Program-made: the position numbers and the translations under genes
NCBI GenBank assembly: GCA_013398015.1
Contig: VZRR01008009.1
Span: 1 to 64,000 of the forward strand
Length of the DNA stretch: 64,000 nt
Direction of reading: 5' to 3'
Source: Oreocharis arfaki
Taxonomy: Eukaryota > Chordata > Aves > Passeriformes > Paramythiidae
Notes under the pieces: model-generated
Database searches by the model: none
Told to the model about the DNA's origin: nothing
What the model saw: only the letters and a program-made list of their open reading frames with translations
Part shown: positions 10,701-23,020 of the stretch, piece by piece
Layout: each line of letters opens with the position of its first letter
How positions within the stretch are numbered: position 1 is the stretch's first letter

Positions 10701-13700
10701 TGGGTGGAAATTGCCACTCCCAGTGTCCCACTGTAGTGTGCGTTGTGGTACTGTTTGCTGAGGAGATGGGAGGCTTTATTTTGATCTCAGCCAAATGCCT
10801 GTGTACCTTTGCTTATGTAAGGGATTGTACAAGGTCAGAATCAGCCTTGAAAACTAGGTTTCTAAACCAAAGTCTTCTTTATTAATTTTGGACAGGTTTT
10901 CAGCAATATTGTTTATGCATCAAATCCACTTTATATACAGAAGAGGGGGCTTGTTACTATGAAAACTGAAAGAGCTTGACAGGACATAAATATTGCATAT
11001 ATGCTTCTAAAAGCTTAGTTCACTGTAGCAGTCAGGGATAAGTTTAATTTTCTTTTAACTAAAACCGAGACTTTCTTGAGGCTGAATCATAAGATGTTGT
11101 TATATAAAACAAATACCAAGCTTTCTCACTCTAGGGTGGCATTTTTCCTTGTACACTGAGATATGCCTGTAACATTGCACGTGCCTTAGTGTGATGAGAG
11201 CCAGGACCAGGTTGCTGACTAGAGAAAACCATTTAAATGGAAATTATAAAACACTATATGAAGCACAGTAGTTTGAAGTGGTCCTACAGCATCTTATTCC
11301 TTTATATTCTTAAGTATTTACTTAGGGGGCAAAGTTGTAGTTTTCCACATTTGATAAACCTTTTTTTTGTAATATCTGTAATCATACATCCTAGAAAGCT
11401 GCTTTGCCGATTTTTTTTCTCTCTTTTTAGCAATTCAAAAAATTTTTACAAATCTAGACTTGGGGAAAGGTGCAGGAGCAAGTGGGGACTGATTAATGCA
11501 GCATTCACTTGAATCCAAGCAAAATGAAGTAGTCCTGTTTCTCTCCAGTCTGGTTGAAGATAGTTCTTAGGAGCATAAAGTAACCGCTGCCTTATTCAGG
11601 GTTCCTTATCAAAAGTCAGGAACCAACTTTTGAGTAGAAGGGATTTGGAAAGGACAGCTTTCAAATTCCTCTTTTCTCTTTCTTTCAGCCATTGCTTTTG
11701 TTTAGTGTGAATGTCCTTTGCTTTTAGGCCATTTGGGGCAGTCGTAAACCAGACAATAAGGCACATAGGCCCAAAGTTAACTAAGATTTGTCTCCAGATC
11801 TCTCTTCTCAAGCCAAATTCCTTCTGAGAAGGGGTTTTGTCTGTGTGAGCGCAACAAAGTGAGACCAGTTTTATATTCTTTCAACGCTAATATGTAGTTA
11901 GTTTAATTGTATGGACCATTTTCTGTGTACTTCCTTTTCCAAGCAATTTCAACAAAGTATTCATAATTACAAAAACATGGTTTAGCAGAAAAAACAAACA
12001 AAAAATCCTGAGTATCTTTCCTGTTAGGCTGTTCTTGGCCCTTTTCCTAACAGTTGCTGGCAAAGTTCAACTTCACTGTTCATTTCAGAGGCTCAAGTGG
12101 GGGTAGGGATGAACTTCACTGTAGCCTACAATAATTAATATTCTTTGGCACAAGACACGGATTAAAGGGCTACTGGCAGGAGAGTAGTCACGGTACCAGA
12201 AATTTAACCAGTCCTTTGTACTTAAGCTGAAAGAATCATAAAAGGAAAGTTAAAAAACAGGATTCCCTTTCCTGCTAAGGAAAAGCAACAAGGTGTTGAA
12301 GTTTGTGGTTGTTACATAGATACTTCATGGTTGAGGTAAAGTGCTATTGACTTTCCTGAGACCTGGCTTCTCTGAAACATAGGTATTTCTGTTGCTTAGC
12401 TTTCTGCAGCTACACGTTTGGTGGCTCCACAAGAAGTCTCCAATGTGCTGATTCACCTAGATGCCCACCCAGGTGTTGCTATGTGACACCCACAGTGCCT
12501 GGCCCACTGAGGTGGCTTAGCTGAACAGGATTACAGCCCCTCTGGACCAATCCTCTGTTTGACCAGGCTTTGTGGAAGCTGGCTGTGATCAGCTTGGCAG
12601 TCAGGTTGGATGGATGATCGAGCTTGTCATTGCTCTTTCAAGGCTACACTCCCATACTGGAGCCCCTGTGTGGCTCAGGGGCTGAGCACCTCCTCTCCAG
12701 CCTGGGCAGCTGATGGAGGCATACCCAGCTGGGGGTACCTGGCAGGTGAGAGATCCTGTACAATGCCTTGAAAGTTGGTCCCCTACCAGGAGCCCATCCT
12801 CAAACATCCCAGCAGGAAACATACTTCTGTTTGTTCTTTGCAGAGAACTTCATGCACTGAGATACAGAAAGTTAAAGAGTCCTGATGGGGAAACACCCCC
12901 CCACACACAACACAAACCATGAATTGAGGTGGAGCCTTTTTCTTGGGGTTTATATAAGTGACTGTTTTGGAGAAAGCTGCATTCCAGTGTCACTGCCTTG
13001 TGCTTGATCTGAACTTTTCTTGACATGTACCCTTGAATGCAGACCGGTTAACACAATCTCCACTAAGTCCCACGGCAAACAAACATTTTGGTGCCGCTGG
13101 TATGTGTTTGCTAGTTGCAGACAAGCCGATCTCATTAGAACTGCATTTACAACTTTTGCCAAGCGTTTTGAAGCTGGTTGACATGCACAACAGCTGCCTG
13201 AGCTGGAATGGCATTCCATTCCTTGCCTCCGTCTTATTAGCACAGGGGATGGCTTGATTAATGACAATTGGATGGGATTTTTAAAAATTACACATCATTT
13301 GTCTTTGGAAGGGCCATGCAATGTGTTTTCATTATCTGATTTAAAATAAGTCACAAAGTCTAGGTTTTTATGGCTTTTCTCAAAAGCCAAGAGAAGTGCT
13401 TACCCTGAGCTAACCCACAAAAGTTGAAGTGAAAACATTTTAAAGGGTGATGCAAAGTGTTTTCAGCTGGTACGTAGCTCGATCGCAGATGAAAACATTT
13501 CCACAGGAACAGGAGGACCTGGTTTCCCCCTCATTTCTCCAGGCCCTCAGTGCAGAGCTGTTAAGCTTACAGCCTTGAACGCAGAGACTCTTGATTCAGT
13601 GCAGGCTGTTACATCTGAACCACTCAATGTATTTTGTTTGGCTCTACAGCCTTTAAAGTCAGTGGCTGTGGTGCCCTTCACCTCTGTTAAGATGCTTCTC

Positions 13701-16700
13701 TGTCAAAGGGACACTCTCCATCAAACACAGCGAAGCACCAAACAGACAAGATGCTCTTCTCTGAGCAACTGGGGAGTTACAGTGGCCAAAGCAGTATCTA
13801 TATGCTGGCATTCACATGCCTAATTTAACCCATAAAATTCCTGCACAAGCATTTAACAGGGGTTTCTGGTTGTTTAGTTCAAGCCCAGTGCTTAGTTTAA
13901 GCCCAGTGTTAGCAGAAAAGCTACACTGATATTCATTCTGTACACAAACCTAGAGCTCTGAACTCCGATTTGTGCTCCCAGATAAATGTAACTATTCTGC
14001 TAGAAGTCATCACTGCAATTTAAATTAAAAAAGGACAATGAATCAGACTCCTGAAATAAGTGAGGTCCTTTTGACTAACTGGCTCAGATTAAAATAAAAT
14101 AAAAAATAGACTTTTCATAAGAGAATGCACTGGCAGTGTTTTAACTAATATTTTGACCTGCACAGGTAGAGGGTTGTTTTCACGAATGTTTCCATTCAAA
14201 GCCAAAATGTATTTTGGAACTACTCCAAGAATTTAGTTTCTATACAAGGCTATGCAAGTCTGGCCTTTTCTTGCACCATTTCCTCCTCACACTCTTGCTA
14301 ACAAAAGAACATCCAACAGGCCAAGCTATCCAGCGGCAATTAGTGGGGATGGCCCTTGAGTGTCCAGTTTGAGATCCCAACAGTCTTGGCTCTGAACTGG
14401 AGATTAAAAGCCACCTGTTTGTTGATTTCATCTGAATTCCTCCAGTTAGTCTCAATATGGAGAAGTCAGAGGTGGTCTGATACATTCAAGCTTTATCTTA
14501 GGAGCTGTGGTGTGAGTTCACGAGAGACACAGTTTTCCATCCACATCCACATCCCAGCCCACATGCAAGCACTTGGTCAGCCAGTGTGGCTCCAGCTACA
14601 GTGTTGGACTACAGGACAGCTGCCTTGTAAACGCCAATTGTAAGTTTTAATGAGACAAACCAATTAGATGGCTTGACAGACCATCACAACAGTGACGCAA
14701 CTGCGCTCAACCCCCATTACAGGAGCAGCAGAATTTCAAAGAACTGCTATTAGAGAGAAGTCACAGAATAGCTCGCACGCAGCCCTGCAAACAACAACAT
14801 CACCCACAGGCTGTGGAGCAAGGGGAAGGGCAGTGACAGTAAAGCAGAAACAAGTGAAAGGACCTAATCCAAATACTGATTTTTCCCTTTCTAACACTCA
14901 GCATGGGCACATCTTGGATTTCAGGTACCATCTATGAAATACAACTGCTGTACATAACTCCCACTGTATTATTGGTCCAACAGAGCCTAAAGAGAGTTAT
15001 AACACGGCCTTTGCAAAAATGCACATGTACAAAATCACTTGTGCCAGGCAGTGCGTTACATTGTCCTGCAGGTACCAACCCATACACAGGGCTGCATTCA
15101 CTGATCCTCCTACACCCACAAGGCATTTCCTTCCTGAAAGCCAGAGCAAATTTTTATCACTCCACACTCTGACTTGCAGATGTGATCTCTACAGTGGATC
15201 AAGGGATATGGATTTTGGAATTTTGTCTCCTCTTCATGCTCCCTTGGGCACCAGTTTATACATCACCTGCTGCCCCTCCTGGCTTGAACTAGGAGCCTGG
15301 CCATCCCCACACCTTGCTACATGCAAGCTCTCTGAATGCTTAGCCTCAGAACACTTCAGCATGTTGAGCCCAGCACCTTAAATGTCACTAAGACACAATC
15401 CAATTAATGGAGTGTTTGGGTGATGCTCCCAAGATAAAATTCCCTTTGCAGAGCATGCATTGAGCAGTCCTCAGCAGTTACAGTTCTCTCCTGTTGACAC
15501 TGAAAGAGACATCAAATAGAAGGTCCCACAGGCATGGCGAGGGCCAGCTCATCAAACCAGAGAGCATTTCACAAAGCTCTTCTTTCCAAATGAGCCACTT
15601 TGCCTTACTTTTACATGTGTCAAGGAGGATCCAAGACTAACAGGGTAATGAAAGTTGCTGGCTGCTGAATTCACTGTGGCTTGTCAAAGTTATTTTCCCT
15701 AAATTAAAGACCCATAAACACACCCCTCTCGGACTGCATGACACAGGGATCATAAAAGGAAATCTCAAGACCTGAGCTGTTGCTGAGGACACTTTGTTCA
15801 TGTTAACCATGAAAGCATAGGGGACCCCTGTGATGCTGTAGTACACTGAGAGGGATGCGGGCAGCAGGAGCTTACGTGACTGTGTGGAACATCCGTTCTG
15901 CGCCACGGATGCTGTCCAAGTTTCTCTTCTCAGCCTACTGCTAGTCATTATTCAAAGAAGTATTACACAGTGTCACCTCCTTTGCCTTCAGCTCTGACTG
16001 AGCCCTGTCTCAGTAAACTGTTGGTGGGAAGCGTCCACCGAGGACTGTGAGGCACCATACCGTGGTTTCAGTCTCAGATCCAGTAACCATAACATAGCTG
16101 GAGCTGCAATGCAGGCCACCACAGGCTGCAAAGTATCTGCCTGCTTTTTCACGTTAGTATAAATCACTTGACACTATGTGAAGTATCTCTGCCAGCTCTT
16201 GACAGCCTCTCAGTAAGATCCAACAGACCACAACATGTCAGAGTGGGAGTTTTGCCTTAACAAGTCCAAACCGAGCTACCCCAACCCCTGTGAGCAAAGA
16301 GCAACAATTCAGGAGAATAGATGAACTTTGTACACTAGAAATGTGTCTGTATTTGTTTCTGTGGGGTAAAATATTCTGTCAAGCAGAAGGTCATTAACAC
16401 ATAACTAGGTAGTTTTCAATAAACTGGTGCCCAGCTACTGTGGCAGTAAATGACAGCTTAGTGCTTGCTAGTATCAATGAAGCCGAAGGATGTGCCACTC
16501 TTAGCCACCACGCAGTCATAGCTCTGGAGATTCTGATATGCACAGCAATAAGTGATGTGCTTTAGAGAGAGGGAAGACAAGGCAGAGCAACTTGGCACAG
16601 AGTAGAAAAGCTACTCTACAGACAGCGAGCTCCCTGTAGATGCAAAATGTTGGCAGGGTGGGAGACACACACCCTGGAGCTGCCCTTGCAGCCTTTTTCC

Positions 16701-19700
16701 CAGCCCCAGAGAAAGGGGTGTTCCTTGGGAGTGCATCCTTGATGCACGTGTGTTACAGACACCAGTGAAGAGCTGCTGTCACAGGGATGTGGTGGGCAGT
16801 ACGCACAATGACGGCTTTCCAGGGACATGGGCTTAACGAGGGGGGACAGCTGAGTGCTGCACAACAACTGCCTCCTTTTCCACACTCCATCCAGAGCACT
16901 AGAGCCGCTGACAGGTCAGACCTCTGCAGACTTATGTCAAGAGTTAAACAAAAGCCAAACTGCTGTCAGCAGCAAAGTGAGCCTGCAACTGTATGCCAAA
17001 ATGTGGATGCAGGTCCGCAGCGTGCTTCTGTTGCAGAGTGCCCTGACACACTACTCAGGAGGCAGAAAATCAAGCAAAAACAAAACAAACAAAAAAAAGC
17101 AAGACAGAAGAAAAGCATTACACGTGGCTTACAAGACCATTAACTGCAAGATGGAGGTCTTGCAGGCAGTGACTTCATGGTTACTCCAGTCAGTGAAACA
17201 GTGAGCAGTAAACAGCAATGCCATTTAGCAGGAACAGAGCAAAACTGCGATTTTCAAGATTTTCCCTGGCCACAACTTTGATCCTTAGTAAAATGACTGA
17301 AATACGAACTTGAGATAACACACAGACACAGTGTAAAGCTCGGAGGCCTTCCTGCCCGCAGCCGCTTCCTTCCCGTTTACTCAGGCACCTGTGTGGTAGC
17401 GTCACAAGCTGTCAGAACACAGCCTCGGTGCTTCACACCCATCTCCCCTCTGCCCCCCAAAACGCACCCGAATTTGTCACAATGGCTCACGAGGGAGTGA
17501 GGCTCGCTTTCCTCTGCTGGCCCCCTCACAATAGAGGATTGCCCTATTTGTGTGTGAAGGAGAGGAGCTGCCGCCCCAGCCCTCGCATCTGTAAGGGCTG
17601 GAGACAAGCCGCACAGATAGGCAGAAATCAATAAGCTGGCGGATCAGAGGGCCCGGCGAAGGAGCCGCTCCTTGCACACGCACAGGGGCCGAACATCTGT
17701 CAGGCAAACAAAAAGCAACCCAAGCGGAACAAAAGAGAGGATTATTTTAACTCAAGTTCTTCTTCAGTCTCAGCAGGCAACGTTCAAGCCGTCCTCGTAT
17801 TCAGACACTGAGGCCTTATGGAGTACGGGCTGTCCGGGAAATGCCAAACGCTGTTACCAGAAGACAAAAGAGGGGGAAAAGAAAAAAAAAAGTAGATATG
17901 GAAAATTCAGAATGTCTTGTTGAGTGCGATCAAGCAGGGGGAAGGTGGAGGGGCACCAATAAGGGGGCAGAGGGCAGGGAGGGGAGGAGGACAGAGTGAT
18001 GATGCAATGAAGAAGTTGATGACAAATCTCCACAGCAGTGCTGGAAAACAAAGCTGATCATATCAAATCTGCCAGAGAAGCATAAAATATTGTCTCACAG
18101 CTATGGATTGACAACCACGGAGGCTGCACCCCCCCAGCTCCCTCCCTTGTGTGAAAGGGCAGGCTCACTGCAGCCCTTCTGCTTGTGCAGGCAAACTCTG
18201 GGGAGCTGGCAGAGCTGGCCCCACACCCCAGTGCCCTCCTCACCTGGAGGAAGCCCAGATTTGACCACAAGCCCTTGGTGCTTCTTGGGGAGCAAAGGAT
18301 TTAGGATAAGCTCAGAAACAAGCTGCCATGCCCCTCCCTTGTGCCTGGTGTTAGCCAGTGTACGCGGTTACTTTGATTATTGGTTTCTCCAGCACAGCTG
18401 TCTCTTCTAATCAGGGTGTCATATATGTGCTAGAAATAGGTGCAAAGCAGTGAATTCAAGATAAAACAGATCTAGCAAAATCAGATTTGGGCTTAAAACG
18501 CCAGAAACCTTTATCCTTTCTGAAAGAGAGGAGATCATGTCACAGCTGAGAATGCCCTGTTTTGCATTGACATGCTACTGCTCTGTGCCCTTATGCTGCT
18601 GTTGGCTTGGTGCATTTTTGAACTGAAGTTTTATTAGGAAAAAAAACCTTCTAGGTTACGAGATTTCTTCAGCAGTTTTACAGTATCTAAGCTGCCTTCA
18701 CTGCTGAAAGCAGAAGCTGTTCTGGATAAAGGTGGACTTGTTTAGTTGAAGATTCTGAAGTTGCAGTTCTGTGGCCTGGGATGCATGCATCCATCAAATA
18801 CTAGCCCACACATCCCACGAAACAGATATATGTCTCAGCCTTAAAAGTGATTTGCCATAGAAGGCATGGGTTCTTACTGGCATTTTAGGAAGAAGCATCA
18901 CAAAGGTATTTTGAGCCAGCTTCATTTGATTACATTCTGTTTGGGGTCGGGAGGGATGTGAACTGAAAGAGATTTTGACTTAGAGAAAATTGACCCCTTT
19001 ATTAAAAAAATAAAAACAACGTAATGATTTGGAAAAAAAAAACAAAACAAAACATATGCTTAGCTGCTGCCTCATCTTAGAAGGTTCTAAATTTCCTTAG
19101 CCTTATTTACAGTGCCAGACACAACTGGGCTGGCTGTTTTAACAGACATTACCTGTAAAAAAGAGTAATCCCTGCTTTTTGTTTTGCTTGAGAGAGTGAA
19201 GGAGAAAGAAGGGCTGCCTTGCTTACCATAGGGAGGGTCTGGGCTCAAAATCCCATCTGGGAACAGGTAACTTCCTGGATCTCTTGAATTCAGCCTCTAC
19301 ACAACAAGGAGGAGTAAGTAAGACTTTGAGGGACTTAAGCCACCTGTGTATTTTACAGACATGTACCACCTACCTGAGAGGAACCAGAGGCAGCAGAATA
19401 GGGGCTCTGTCACCAGCTGGAGACAGGTACAGCAGCCTGGTCCTGGCAGCATGCTTCCTCAACACCAGAAGACAAGGGCATCTGCCACAGATGCAGCACC
19501 TCTCTTTCTTGGAGGATTTTCTCAGGTGTATTGTGAGCATTTCATAACCCACAGGCAGGACAGTAAGCTCTACTGGCCACTGCAGGTGCTGCAGACCTGG
19601 ATACATTCACCACACCTGGTGCCCTGGAGACTCCCCAGCACTCATGGAGAGGACAAACTGAGGTTCAAGCAGCAGCAGACATAGCCTGCATGCTGCACTG

Positions 19701-22500
19701 CAGGTCTGTGCAGGGAGAGCACATCCAGCTCCCTGCACATCCTACACAGATCATGCACATACACCTGGACTATCTGCCCAAATACTGAAAGGGTTCACAT
19801 TACCAGAAAGGTAAAACTCTCCTCCTAAAACACAGTAATTCAGGCGCCAGCCTTTGGCATCTCCTTATCCAAGTTTCATTGGTCCTGAGCCTTCACCTCC
19901 TCTACAGGGAGTCTCATCCAGCTTCCTCCTGAGAAGAGCCCCAAACACAGAATCAGAGCCTATTTCCCACTGCTGTTTCTGGCCTACCCAGGTTGTTGTT
20001 GACTTTCCCTCATCAGCATTTACTCAGCTCAGCTGAAGCCTTTCCTGGAGGCCTCACTTCACCTGGGCTGCAGTTTTTTGTAAGAAGTGTTTCCAACCAA
20101 CTGCTCCATCATGTCAGGAACATCAGAGGTCCCCTATTTTCCTTTTGTGAGCAGTTCTCATACAGCAGCAAATCAATACCTTCTTATCTCACTGTTAAGA
20201 TATTACTAATATTTGTCCATAGTCAATGTTTTTCCTTAAAGCCAAAGTACTAGAGTTCCTTTTGTTCTTTTGGGTTATTTTTGGCAGGTCACATGCAAGT
20301 CCTATGTTAAGCCATGCAAGCAAATGCTTCTATAGAGCTGGACTTTAGAGAGAGGCTGTTAAAACACATGGCTTGATGTCATGCTGGTAAATAATAAAAA
20401 AATAATACAAAGCTGAACATTTACAGGACACAAAACTGTTTAATGTGAGGAACAGTTATGGTAAGGGAACCGTATAGTACATTGTGCAGTAAAACAGGGA
20501 AGATGTTACCCTTTAGCTTCCTTCACAGAAACATGCTCCTGCTACTCCTTGTGCATTGGCTCCTCTAGAAGCTGGATAAGGACCAAAGGAAAAAACAAGA
20601 AAGGAAAGTAGTAAAACTAATAAAAATAATGTGCATATTTTTTGTGAAATTTTGCAACTTTGTATTTGGAAAATATGTTTGTTTGATGTGTTTAATTTTA
20701 TTGTTGTTTATCAGCAATGAAAGAGAAGACATCTCATTAGTAGGATCTTTTTTTGAAGGGGTTTAGGCCCAAGTCAATCCGGTGGTGAGAGATCCTTGGA
20801 TTTGGGTCTTTTTTGCACACAGTCTGGCATTGCTGTTTCCTTAGAAAAACAGGCTTTGGGGTTGTTAAGATGCCTGTGAGGTTGCTCCACAGGCAAACGA
20901 TGGACCTGGTACACACAAGCCAGGGACAGGGAACCTAGACAGAAGGTGGCACTGGTCGCCTGCAAGTGGAGACTGACAGACACCTGCTCTGAGAGCAAAT
21001 ATGATTTGTTGGTGTGATGGGTCCCCATTTCCTCTGGAGCTGCGGAGCACCCTGCAGTCCATCCATGCTTCTTCTCAAAGCACTAGAGAGGCAGTGCCAG
21101 TGTGTGATAGAATGCACATGATGTGTTGGGATGGCTCTGCAGATGAGTTGACATGGTCCATTAGACTGCATCTTGGGCAGTCCTGCTCCAAGAGCCTAAA
21201 AGAGAGATAGGACTAACAAGCAACCCTCAGACAAACAGCTGTGACATGTGATCACAATAAATTGATGGTGGCCACAGTTTTGACGGCTAAAACCAAAACA
21301 ACTGAACAATCAGAGCAAATTTTTTCTTGTGGCTGCAAGGAATTCCCTGGTGGCTGCATGCAGCGAATATTATTGTCTTTGAGAGTCACTGCCCTAGGAG
21401 ATGAGTTCTTAACAAGTGAACAAATAACTCAATTAGAAATTGAAACAGTACATTCCTGAGAGGAGTTCAGCAGCCTCTTCTCCCATTAGCAACAGCGGGA
21501 GTTGCCCTGCTTTGCACATCACCCAGAGATAGCTCTTCTCCTTCCTTCAGCAGACAACTCTGCTGTAACTGATTTCTTCACAATGTCACCCCAGTTTTCC
21601 TCTTTTGGATACCTGTTGCTGATATGTGTGAATGTGCTGATTTTTGGGCAAGTTTCAGCCTAGGAAAAAAAAAATCCTATTACACAAAGCAAAATGGAAA
21701 GGGCAGGGAACTGGAGATCAGATTTATGAGGTGATGAGCAAAATTTTGTTGAAAAGTACTTACTGAGTACTCGCTTTGTGGATGAGCTTGTTCTATCAAA
21801 GAGAGAGAAAAAATAAGTAATTCTAGGATCTAAAACCACTCAAGAACTCAAACTCAGGCAGTTTGAGGATGATAGATTGGTAAATCTGAATTTTGTGAGA
21901 AGTAGAGGTATTTTAAATTTTCTCCAAAATAGGAAAGAGAGAGAAAAGTATTTTTATTAAATGTATTCAGTGGGCGTGGGAAGCCTCCTGCAAGGAATAA
22001 AATGTCCTTTGAGTCTCGTGGTAGTGCGGTACTGAAAAACAGAAGGGGTGAAGGAATTGTGAACAGCTGGTGAGTGGCAGTCCTATACCAAAAGAATGAA
22101 ATGTGGAGGAGGGGAGAAAGCAACTTAAAAAACCAAAACAACAACAAAAAAGAGCTAAAATCCTAACAACAGTGAAATGAAAACCAAACAGGAAAACAAA
22201 ACTGAAGTGTTGGGAGTGTACTGTCAAACACTAGCTTCCCATGGACTGCAAGAGCAACAGAAGCCATTGTCCTCTGTTGGGGATGGGAACCATAAAAAAT
22301 AAGCTGGGCTGGGAACACAGTTGCTGTGTGCTCTCAGTTGCTTTTCTCAACTAAGCCCAACACAACTGCGGCTCCTCAATATGCTGGGCGCTCCACAGAG
22401 GATGAGTGCACCCCCGCCTAGCTGGGGACATGATCTGTGAGCACTCACCTTCCTTAAAAAAAAAACAACAAACCCAACAATTAGAACGTAATTACTTCAT
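7701..22500. other. Gene-free intergenic tract
   Basis: No gene is recognised on either strand. The longest open frames (10244-10717 minus, 157 codons; 9548-9949 minus, 133 codons) resemble no known family and have overlapping open frames on the other strand. CR1 or LTR sequence is not apparent. A potential G-quadruplex lies at 17963-17984. A-rich simple stretches occur around 17075-17115 and 19030-19055. Slightly CpG-richer patches at about 10500-10720 and 17340-17700 are short and unassigned. Confidence 0.6.
17963..17984 (+). other. Potential G-quadruplex
   Basis: Four G-runs (5, 3, 3 and 4 Gs) are separated by loops of 4, 2 and 1 bases, which fits the canonical G3+N1-7 pattern. It is embedded in a purine-rich stretch at about 17860-18000. 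No gene is nearby to suggest a role. Confidence 0.6.
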
Positions 22501-22527
22501 TAAGGCTCTCAGGTGAGAAACAAATAA

Positions 22528-23020
22528 TTGCTCCGTGGCAGGGCGGCAGGGATGTGGGACAGGGACTGGCAGCCAAACGCGTGGTGCAGCCTGCGGCCAG
22601 CTGCAGGGAGAGGTTGGGGCTGCGGCGTTCGCAGGCGGCAGCACGCCCGGCTCCCGGGCACGCAGCTGGCACACGGCTCTGCTCCGGGGCTCCTGTCCTC
22701 GCAGCTGCACCCCTTCCCGACAGCAGGAAGACAGAGGTTTATGCCCAGCCTCAGGCGGCGTGCGCTGCCTTTCCTGGCAAGCTGTCCCCGTGGCACAGCA
22801 TTACACAAATTCGTCCTCGCGTGCTTCCACCTGGCACGGCAGGGTTTCGGAGGTTTGGCACTCCTGCAGGAGGGGCTGGGAGGAGCTGCCTGCTCCCGTG
22901 CGGATCGCCGGGGACTGCTCGTGGCTCAGGCAAGCTCGGCACGTTCCGGAGGACGACGGCACAGCCCAGCACTTGCCCCGTGCTTCCTAGCCCAGCTGCA
23001 CTGGAAGCTAGGTGAAATAC
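22528..23020. promoter_or_regulatory. Orphan CpG island
   Basis: A sharp GC-rich block in an otherwise AT-rich tract. Counting by eye gives about 37 CpG dinucleotides in roughly 470 bases, far above the flanks. All three + frames stay open for about 450-510 bases and two long frames are open on the minus strand, which is what low stop density in GC-rich DNA produces. None of the translations resembles a known protein, and the + frames here begin at non-ATG codons. The block could be the promoter of an unannotated non-coding RNA, a GC-rich first exon, or an enhancer-type island. It lies 15 kb beyond PSMB1. Confidence 0.6.

Noticed and set aside
10244..10717. 157-codon minus-strand frame
   Set aside because: No known family, overlapping open frames on the + strand, no promoter or splice context; likely chance.
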